Below, in pieces: positions 58,728 to 64,000 of a stretch of DNA of 64,000 bases (positions are counted from its first letter, which is position 1; each line of letters opens with the position of its first letter). The notes under the pieces were generated by a model. The model ran no database searches. It saw nothing but the letters and a program-made list of their open reading frames with translations, and was not told the origin of the DNA. This DNA comes from Micromonospora sp. MA102 (GTDB lineage Bacteria; Actinomycetota; Actinomycetes; Mycobacteriales; Micromonosporaceae): assembly GCF_025460765.1 (NCBI RefSeq), contig NZ_JAMWEG010000004.1:62001-126000 (forward strand). Direction: 5' to 3'. Both the position numbers and the translations under genes were made by a program.

Positions 58728-59525
58728 GTGAGCGCCATCACCACAAACACCGCCGCCCGCGCCGAACTCGTCATCGACGGCCGCCGGCTGTCCTACCTCG
58801 ACTTCAGCGGCACCGGCCGACCGCTGGTCGCGCTGCACGGTCACCTGTCGGAGGGGGCGACGTTCGGCCCCCTCGCCCAAGCGCTTGGCCCCGAATGGCG
58901 GCTGATCGCCCTGGACCAGCGCGGCCACGGCGAGTCCGACCGCGCCACCGACTACTCACGGGACGGGTACCTCGCCGACCTCCGGGCCGTCCTGGACCAC
59001 TTGGAGCTGGACCGAGTCGTACTGCTCGGCCACTCCCTCGGCGCCATCAACGCCTACCAGTTCGCTGCCCGCCACCCCGAGCGGGTCAGTGCGCTGGTCA
59101 ACGCCGAGGGTCCCACCACCTTCGGCCTCGACGGGGCGAACCCCTTGGACTTCCTGCTGAACCTGCCCTACCAGGCACCCACCCGCGACGCGCTTGTCGC
59201 GGGCCTCGGCCCGGCGGCGCCGTACTTCTCAGATCGGCTCCGGGAAAACGCCGACGGCACCTGGCGCCTGCCCTTCCACCCCCAGGACATGCACCAGTCC
59301 GAGGAGCAGGTCCACGGTGACCACTTGAACCACTGGACCGCCACCACCTGCCCAGCCCTGCTGATCCACGGCACCAAGGGCGTCATCCCGCCCGAGCAGG
59401 TCCGAGCCATGGTCGAGCGCCGCGCCGGCACCGTGTCGGCCGAACTAGACGCCGACCATTTCATCTACACCACCGCCCCCGACGCCTTCGCCTCCGCGGT
59501 CCGGGCTTTCCTCACCACCCTCTAG
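58728..59525 (+). CDS. alpha/beta hydrolase
   Basis: This 265-residue protein is an alpha/beta hydrolase with GRPLVALHGHLSEGATFG (HG oxyanion motif), LDQRGHGESDRATDYSRDG, the nucleophile elbow LLGHSLGAINAYQFAARHPE (GHSLG), LLIHGTKGVIPPEQV and a catalytic His in LDADHFIYTTAP. The triad is complete. It is close in pattern to esterase and haloperoxidase-like enzymes. The GTG at 58728 has AAGGAG six bases upstream; a longer frame upstream is unlikely. It diverges from the TetR gene, which probably controls it. The rest of the region to 59943 holds an IS relic. Confidence 0.87.
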   Translation: MSAITTNTAARAELVIDGRRLSYLDFSGTGRPLVALHGHLSEGATFGPLAQALGPEWRLIALDQRGHGESDRATDYSRDGYLADLRAVLDHLELDRVVLLGHSLGAINAYQFAARHPERVSALVNAEGPTTFGLDGANPLDFLLNLPYQAPTRDALVAGLGPAAPYFSDRLRENADGTWRLPFHPQDMHQSEEQVHGDHLNHWTATTCPALLIHGTKGVIPPEQVRAMVERRAGTVSAELDADHFIYTTAPDAFASAVRAFLTTL

Positions 59526-59649
59526 GCGTACTGCCCAGGCAGGTTGGTTGAGGTCGTGTGACGACACGACGTAGATAGACGTGATGACGAAGGCCTCCGG
59601 TGGTGGGGTGGAGCTGTCTAGGAACCGCTCCGGCGACCAGGAGGCCTTC

Positions 59650-59692
59650 CTGTCCCACGCTAACGCCGCTTTGACTCCTCGTGCACGTCTGG
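59650..59692 (+). mobile_element. probable IS481-family transposase N-terminal relic
   Basis: The plus strand reads LSHANAALTPRARL, which resembles the extreme N-terminus of actinobacterial IS481-type transposases (SHANAALTPRxRL), and then breaks off into unrelated sequence. The 418-base gap from 59526 to 59943 contains no other recognisable gene. Only about 14 residues support the call, so it rests on memory of the family motif and needs an alignment. Confidence 0.45.
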
Positions 59693-59943
59693 TGCGGAGC
59701 GACAGCGGAGTGCAGGCCGCGCGCGCATTCACATGGCGATGAGCGGTCGCCGCGACATGCGCCTCGTGCGGGCGTCAGTCGGGTGCACGTGCTGTCCGGG
59801 GTAGGACCGGGTGGAGGATTAGTGGGCAATCGCAGCCGGCAACCTGAGGGTCCTCTGAAAAGGTTGCGCGACCTCCGATGAGTTCCAGCACGGTCCCGGG
59901 TCTTCAGGTACATCCACCCTTCGCGCGCGAATCTGGAGGCATC

Positions 59944-60606
59944 TTGAAGCTCTTGCTCACGTCAGGCGGCGTCACGAACCCAAGCATCCACTCGGCGCTC
60001 GTGCAGCTCCTCGGCAAGCCGGTCGCCGAGTGCCACGCTCTCTGCGTCCCGACAGCACAGTGGGGTCACCCGATGTGCGGTCCGAAATCGGTGCGGGGCT
60101 TCGTAGCCGCCGAGCCCGTGTTTCAGTACCTGTCCGGCCTGGGTTGGGCGTCGCTCGGTGTCCTCGAGCTCACCGCACTGCCCACCATCGGCGCGGAGCG
60201 ATGGGTCCCCTGGGTCCGGGAGGCCGACGTTCTCCTGGTCGACGGCGGCGACGCGACGTACCTGTGCCACTGGATGCGGGAGTCCGGGCTGGCCGATCTG
60301 CTGCCATCGCTGCCCGACACGGTCTGGGTGGGAGTGAGTGCCGGAAGCATGGTGATGACGCCCCGGATCGGAACGTACTTCGTCGAGTGGCCGTCCGCGC
60401 CGGACGACCGCACCCTGGGAGTCGTCGACTTCTCGATCTTCCCGCACCTGGACGCTTTCCCAACAAACACCCTGGCCGACGCAGAGCGCTGGGCCGCCGA
60501 AATCGGTGTTCCGGCCTACGCCATCGACGAACAGACGGCCATCAAGGTCGTCGACGGCTCGGTCGAGGTGGTCTCCGAAGGGCAATGGAAGAAGTTCGCG
60601 TCATAG
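59944..60606 (+). CDS. peptidase S51 (dipeptidase E-like) protein
   Basis: This 220-residue protein matches the S51/peptidase E family. It begins LKLLLTSGGVTNPSIHSALV, the family start, and contains ADVLLVDGGDATYLCHWMRE and the nucleophile motif VGVSAGSMVMTPRIG (Ser in G-x-SAGS). The Ser and its surroundings are intact; later Glu/His parts are seen in FSIFPHLDAFP. Peptidase E cleaves Asp-X dipeptides, but other members process other peptides or cyanophycin-like polymers. The start is taken as the TTG at 59944 with GGAGG four bases upstream; an upstream ATG at 59878 lacks family sequence. It is element cargo, 14 bases before the truncated MFS gene. Confidence 0.85.
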   Translation: MKLLLTSGGVTNPSIHSALVQLLGKPVAECHALCVPTAQWGHPMCGPKSVRGFVAAEPVFQYLSGLGWASLGVLELTALPTIGAERWVPWVREADVLLVDGGDATYLCHWMRESGLADLLPSLPDTVWVGVSAGSMVMTPRIGTYFVEWPSAPDDRTLGVVDFSIFPHLDAFPTNTLADAERWAAEIGVPAYAIDEQTAIKVVDGSVEVVSEGQWKKFAS

Positions 60607-60619
60607 CCGCCCGGCCTCC

Positions 60620-61189
60620 GTGACGGCTCACCTGGTCCGGCACCCTGAGCTGCGCACCGTGACGCTGGGGATGGCGTTCTACAACCTCGGCTACAACGTC
60701 GCCTTCGCGACGCTGGTCCTCTACGCCCAGGACGTGCTCCACGTCGGCACGCTCGGATTCGGCTTGCTGATCGCGAGCGGCGCCCTCGGCGGCATCGCCG
60801 GAGGCTGGCTCGCTCCTCGCATCGCCGCCGCACCCTCGGCACGGTCCGCCTACGCGATCACTCTCGGCGTGCAAGCCGCCGCCTGGGTCACAGTGCTGCT
60901 GGCCGGCAATCCGTGGGCTGCTGGTGTCGCATTACTGTTCGTAGGCATCGCCTCGACCACTGGCAGCGTCGTCGGCGGCTCCACCCGTCAGCTGCACACG
61001 CCCGACGAAATGCTCGGCCGCGTCGTGTCCTCCACCCGCCTCTTCGGCATCGGCTCCGCGGCTCTCGGGTCCGTCCTCGGCGGCGGCGTCGCCGATGCGG
61101 GCGGCCTCAGCGCTCCCTTCATCGCCGCAGCAGGATTGCTCGCCCTCGCCTCGCTGGCCTTCGCTGCACCCCACTCGTTAGTGCCGTGA
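60620..61189 (+). pseudogene. MFS transporter, 5'-truncated
   Basis: The frame encodes about 190 residues equal to the C-terminal half of an MFS_3-type exporter: VRHPELRTVTLGMAFYNLGY, LLIASGALGGIAGGWLAPR and STTGSVVGGSTRQLHTPDEM, then LGRVVSSTRLFGIGSAALGS. It has six helices rather than twelve, and the first half, including MFS motif A, is gone. A GTG at 60620 could start a short product, but half transporters of this family are not known to work. The join with the S51 gene is at about 60610, so a deletion there likely removed the 5' half. Confidence 0.75.
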
Positions 61190-61251
61190 CCGCATAGGTT
61201 CACCGGCTTTGCGATCGGAGGCTCGGTTGGGCCCGAGTACTCTCGGCGACC

Positions 61252-61575
61252 TTGGAGGATCGTGGGCAGTACGTGAGGTACCAGCAGGACCGGGCCGTGC
61301 TGGCGTCGATCGGGGCTCATCTCGACCCCCAGGTCAGTCGGATCAGCGTGCGGTTGCCTCGGTCGGTGGCTGAGTCGGCGGTCGCTGCGTGGGATCGCGA
61401 AGAACTGGATGGGATTGGCGAGGAAAGCCGCGAAGAGTACGAGCTGCGTGACGATGCAGCCGAACTGGCCCTGATCGGCCTGGCGACCACCTCGCGCGGG
61501 GTGTGGGACGGCGAGGAGCTCGTCGTCGACCTGGATGTGGTCCAGATCGCGGCCGCCTTGCGGGCTGCGCGGTAG
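61252..61575 (+). CDS. small hypothetical protein
   Basis: This acidic protein of about 107 residues includes RYQQDRAVLASIGAHLDPQV, SRISVRLPRSVAESAVAAWD and REELDGIGEESREEYELRDD. It is helix-rich and soluble, and I do not recognise a family. The start is uncertain: a TTG at 61252 is used, while a GTG at 61273 would follow GGAGG at an unusually long 13-base gap. Similar small proteins accompany integrated elements in actinobacteria, but no function can be given. It lies within the tRNA-Thr element just before integrase copy 2. Confidence 0.5.
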   Translation: MEDRGQYVRYQQDRAVLASIGAHLDPQVSRISVRLPRSVAESAVAAWDREELDGIGEESREEYELRDDAAELALIGLATTSRGVWDGEELVVDLDVVQIAAALRAAR

Positions 61576-61626
61576 GAGAGGCCGCTACCAACCCGGCAAA
61601 CCTTCAAGGTCAGAGCGCTAGGCACT

Positions 61627-62048
61627 TCCCGTCGCATCGACAGAAACGCTTGCCCTGCGCGCACGTCGCCGGAAAGCGTCGGGACCAGCTGGTGTTCACC
61701 GCTCCGAATGGCGGGCCGCTTCGCAACACCAACTTCCGGTCACGGGTCTTCGCGCCGGCGGCGGCATCGGTCGGGCTGGCCGGGCTCACGCCTCACGACC
61801 TGCGGCACACGGCGGCGAGTCGGTCCGTGGCGGCGGGTGCCAACGTCAAGGCGGTGCAGCGGATGCTCGGACACGCCTCCGCGTCGATGACGCTGGACGT
61901 GTACGCGGGGCTGTTCGGTGACGACCTGGACGCGGTCGCCAACCGGCTGGACGAGGCGGTCGCGGCGCGGGATGCGGACTATTTGCGGACTGGCACCGCC
62001 GGCGGCGAGGTTGTCGACCTCGGGAAACGGCGAAGCCCAGGTCGTTGA
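61627..62048 (+). pseudogene. tyrosine integrase, C-terminal relic (copy 2)
   Basis: The frame gives about 140 residues of a phage-type tyrosine recombinase: AGKRRDQLVFTAPNGGPLRN, then VGLAGLTPHDLRHTAA with the HxLR motif intact, VKAVQRMLGHASASMTLDVY with the G-H and catalytic Tyr, and GDDLDAVANRLDEAV. Full-length relatives are near 380-400 residues, so the N-terminal arm-binding and core-binding domains and the first catalytic Arg are missing. It ends within the hairpin beside tRNA-Thr, which is the usual place for an integrase that targets this gene. It is 5'-truncated but less decayed than copy 1. Confidence 0.8.
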
Positions 62049-62058
62049 CCTGGGCTTC
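62032..62058. terminator. perfect hairpin between integrase copy 2 and tRNA-Thr
   Basis: GAAGCCCAGGTC pairs perfectly with GACCTGGGCTTC (12 bp) around GTT. It overlaps the integrase stop and lies eight bases beyond the tRNA 3' end, so it can terminate both transcripts. Confidence 0.8.
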
Positions 62059-62065
62059 TTCACCG

Positions 62066-62139
62066 AGCCGCCTGACGGAATCGAACCGTCGACCTACGCA
62101 TTACGAGTGCGTCGCTCTAGCCGACTGAGCTAAGGCGGC
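62066..62139 (-). tRNA. tRNA-Thr (anticodon CGT)
   Basis: The minus strand folds into a complete 74-base cloverleaf. The acceptor GCCGCCT pairs with AGGCGGC, the D stem GCTC pairs with GAGC, the anticodon stem ACGCA/TGCGT encloses the loop CTCGTAA (anticodon CGT, for codon ACG), and the T arm is GACGG-TTCGATT-CCGTC. The discriminator is T and no CCA is encoded. The gene serves as the attachment site of the element to its left; its 3' half is duplicated at 57803-57844. Confidence 0.95.
62078..62107. repeat. att repeat copy 2 inside tRNA-Thr
   Basis: These 30 bases, from the T stem to the anticodon loop, match 57815-57844 exactly. Because the tRNA remains complete here, this copy is the side that restored the gene on integration. 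Confidence 0.85.
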
Positions 62140-62260
62140 AACGATCGTCAAGTGTACGGCACACCCCGCCGGACGCCGAACGAGGATCCCCCTGACCTCT
62201 GAAACGGACATCCGGGAGTTTCGGCACGTGCGCGGGAGAGACTTCGCGCTCGGTCGGGAC

Positions 62261-62266
62261 TACCCT
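62261..62266 (+). promoter_or_regulatory. -10 box TACCCT, leaderless start
   Basis: TACCCT ends seven bases before the GTG at 62274, where no clear ribosome site exists. The 134 bases between the tRNA and this gene show no other feature besides the tRNA promoter region. Confidence 0.45.
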
Positions 62267-62273
62267 GCGGCGG

Positions 62274-64000
62274 GTGAGTGACGATCACGTGCCCCCGCAG
62301 CAGCCGATCCCCGAGGCGCACCCGGGCGAGCGGGCCAGCCGGCGCCCGCGCAGCCTCGACCCACTGGAGCTGGGTTTCACCCCGCGCAAGCCGGTGCCGT
62401 GGCTCGCGCCGCTGCTGCTCATCAGCACCGGGCTGCGGACCCTGCTGGCGATCTTGTTCGGTGCGTACCTGGACAAGCGCGAGTTGCAGAACGCGTTCGG
62501 CGACGACACGTTCCGGCAGGTGGGGCCGGACGGCGGGCTCTGGCTGGACTACGTGGCCGACCTGGGCGACGGCTTCGACGCCACGTACTCGGTGGCGTAC
62601 CTGCTGGCCCGGCCGGAGCTGGAGGTGGACGGGCACCGGCTGCCCCGGGCGCAGACCCTGGTGATGGGGGGCGATCAGGTCTATCCGTCGGCGGCGTACG
62701 AGGCGTACGAGGACCGGTGCAAGGGGCCGTACCAGGCCGCGCTGCCGATCGCGCCGCCGCAGCGCCCGACGCTCTTCGCGGTGCCCGGCAACCATGACTG
62801 GTACGACGGTCTGACCGCGTTCCTGCGGCTGTTCGTGCGCTCCCGGGACCGGCACTTCGCGGGTTGGGGCACCGGCCAGTCGCGCTCGTACTTCGCCGTG
62901 GAGTTGCCCGCCGACTGGTGGCTGCTCGGCCTCGACGACCAGTCCGGGTCGTACCTGGACGACCCGCAGCTCACCTACTTCGACGAGGTGGCCCGGAAGC
63001 TCACCCCACGGTCGAAGGTGATCCTGGCGGTGCCGGCGCCGACCTGGGTCAAGGCCCACGACCATCCCACGGCCTACGACTCGATCGACTACTTCATCCG
63101 TACGATCGTCGCGCCCACCGGCGCGCAGGTGCGGCTGCTGGTCTCCGGCGACCTGCACCACTACGCCCGCTACACCGGCCCGGAGCGGCAGCTCATCACC
63201 TGCGGGGGTGGCGGCGCCTACCTCTACCCGACGCACCAGCTGCCCGAGCGGCTGGAAGTGCCGCCGCGGGACACCCTGGCCCGCCGGTCCAGCCGCACCC
63301 GCGAATACGAGCTGGCCGCCCGCTACCCGGACAAGGCCCGCTCCCGGCGGTACGGCTGGGGGATCTTCGCCCGGCTGCCGTTCCGCAACCCGGGTTTCGC
63401 CACCCTGCTGGGCACCCTGCACACGCTGCTGATGCTGGCCATGGCCGGGGTGGCGGGCAACCACGTCGGCACCACGGAGCAGCGGCTGTTCAGCGTGCCG
63501 CTGGTGATCATGCTGGCGGTGACGTTGCTGGGCGCGGCGTTCTTCGCCAAGCCGCCCAGCGCCGGCGGGAAGCGCCACGCCAGGCACTGGATTCTCGGCG
63601 TGACGCACGGGGTGGCCCACGTGGCGCTGGCCGCCGGCGGCACGTGGCTCTGGCTGCAGCTGCCGTTCTACGACTGGCCGTGGCCGCTGCCGGCGGTCGC
63701 CGCCGCCGTCCTGTACGGGCCGGTGAGCGGGCTGGTCGCCAGCCAGCTGGTGGCGCTCTACCTGCTCGTGGCGGGATCCTTCGGGGTGAACGTCAACGAG
63801 CTCTTCGCCGGCCAGGGCATCGAGGACTCGAAGTCGTTCCTCCGCCTCCGCATCGACCCGGACGGCACATTGACGATCTACCCGATCGCCGTCGACAAGG
63901 TCTCCCACTCCTGGCAGCTGAACCCCGACCAGTCCCCCACCTCGAGCTGGATCCTCCCGAAGAACCCCCTGACCGCCCGCCTGGCCGAGCCTCCGATCGT
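62274..64000 (+). CDS. metallophosphoesterase, membrane-bound (3' end outside window)
   Basis: The frame is open from a GTG at 62274 to the window edge (at least 575 residues). It has a cytosolic start, a hydrophobic segment (PWLAPLLLISTGLRTLLAIL), then a calcineurin-like phosphoesterase domain with VMGGDQVYP (GD metal motif), FAVPGNHDWYDGL (GNHD) and LLVSGDLHHYARY (GDxHH). Two metal-binding motifs plus the late GDLHH are intact. From about 380 on it has several membrane helices (LLGTLHTLLMLAMAGVAG, VPLVIMLAVTLLGAAFF) and a soluble tail. It probably hydrolyses phosphodiesters at the membrane; the substrate is unknown. A TACCCT box seven bases upstream suggests a leaderless transcript. Confidence 0.85.
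   Translation, partial: MSDDHVPPQQPIPEAHPGERASRRPRSLDPLELGFTPRKPVPWLAPLLLISTGLRTLLAILFGAYLDKRELQNAFGDDTFRQVGPDGGLWLDYVADLGDGFDATYSVAYLLARPELEVDGHRLPRAQTLVMGGDQVYPSAAYEAYEDRCKGPYQAALPIAPPQRPTLFAVPGNHDWYDGLTAFLRLFVRSRDRHFAGWGTGQSRSYFAVELPADWWLLGLDDQSGSYLDDPQLTYFDEVARKLTPRSKVILAVPAPTWVKAHDHPTAYDSIDYFIRTIVAPTGAQVRLLVSGDLHHYARYTGPERQLITCGGGGAYLYPTHQLPERLEVPPRDTLARRSSRTREYELAARYPDKARSRRYGWGIFARLPFRNPGFATLLGTLHTLLMLAMAGVAGNHVGTTEQRLFSVPLVIMLAVTLLGAAFFAKPPSAGGKRHARHWILGVTHGVAHVALAAGGTWLWLQLPFYDWPWPLPAVAAAVLYGPVSGLVASQLVALYLLVAGSFGVNVNELFAGQGIEDSKSFLRLRIDPDGTLTIYPIAVDKVSHSWQLNPDQSPTSSWILPKNPLTARLAEPPI

Larger units (their letters stand above)
57815..62107. mobile_element. decayed integrative element at tRNA-Thr(CGT), about 4.26 kb
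   Basis: Two 30-bp identical att repeats bound this interval, one of them inside the intact tRNA-Thr gene. An integrase C-terminal relic and a hairpin precede each repeat, so two related elements probably inserted in tandem and then lost most of their genes. The cargo is a TetR/alpha-beta hydrolase pair, a probable IS481 relic, an S51 peptidase, a 5'-truncated MFS gene and a small unknown gene. Cargo genes look less GC-rich than the flanks. No replication, conjugation or excisionase gene survives, so it cannot move by itself. Confidence 0.75.

Noticed and set aside
62148..63908. A 586-codon minus-strand frame at the right end
   Set aside because: It is antisense to the metallophosphoesterase, whose plus-strand frame has intact metal-binding motifs and runs to the window edge.

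Overview
The window is very GC-rich actinobacterial DNA. The gene content suggests Micromonospora or a close relative: a futalosine-pathway menaquinone pair, a mycobacterial-type XPB helicase, Ku/LigD end joining, DUF3027/DUF2530/SCO6745-type proteins, many GTG starts, and several starts placed 6-7 bases after a TANNNT box with no Shine-Dalgarno sequence (leaderless mRNAs). The genus is inferred from protein flavour and gene order, not from a marker gene.

Layout. 0-3.8 kb: a MarR-controlled MFS exporter, a purine/xanthine-type NCS2 permease and a small DUF2530 membrane protein. 3.8-15.7 kb: a housekeeping block with DUF3027, an MFS protein, mqnB, an XRE-GNAT fusion, a repeat cluster, mqnD, a cold-shock protein, a HAD phosphatase, a helicase-associated (Rv0862c-like) protein, a small membrane protein, an L,D-transpeptidase and XPB. 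15.8-31.7 kb is more accessory: two alpha/beta hydrolases, a 982-residue secreted DNRLRE/Ig-like protein, an AraC relic, a 40-residue basic peptide, GNAT, patatin and epoxide-hydrolase-like genes, a TIGR03089 protein, a TetR/DUF4267/cupin unit with twin operators, a sigma factor with a membrane partner, and a secreted phytase-like esterase.

31.7-34.7 kb is a compact divergent end-joining module (LigD-type polymerase and ligase facing ku). 34.7-46.5 kb holds PPOX, FKBP, SCO6745, YciI, HAD, MerR-TipAS, quinone reductase, acyl-CoA ligase, NUDIX, EamA, LysR, a 14-helix MFS exporter and a PfpI protein. 46.6-50.6 kb carries a bifunctional heptose kinase/adenylyltransferase, a family 2 glycosyltransferase and a family 9 (heptosyltransferase-like) enzyme, together a small sugar-nucleotide and glycosylation unit. 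50.6-57.3 kb has Hsp20, DUF2231, a PPOX flavoprotein, an acyltransferase-SGNH protein, an SRPBCC protein and two GNATs.

57.5-62.1 kb is a decayed integrative element at tRNA-Thr(CGT). A 30-bp direct repeat of the tRNA 3' half bounds it, and a tyrosine-integrase C-terminal relic and a hairpin precede each copy. It carries a TetR/hydrolase pair, an S51 peptidase, a truncated MFS gene, a small unknown gene and a probable IS481 relic. After the tRNA, a metallophosphoesterase runs off the right edge.

I see no CRISPR array, rRNA or recognisable large biosynthetic cluster. The most unusual items are the heptose-type gene group in a Gram-positive background, the REP-like repeats (one inside a coding 5' end), the tRNA-Thr island and the internally deleted cupin.
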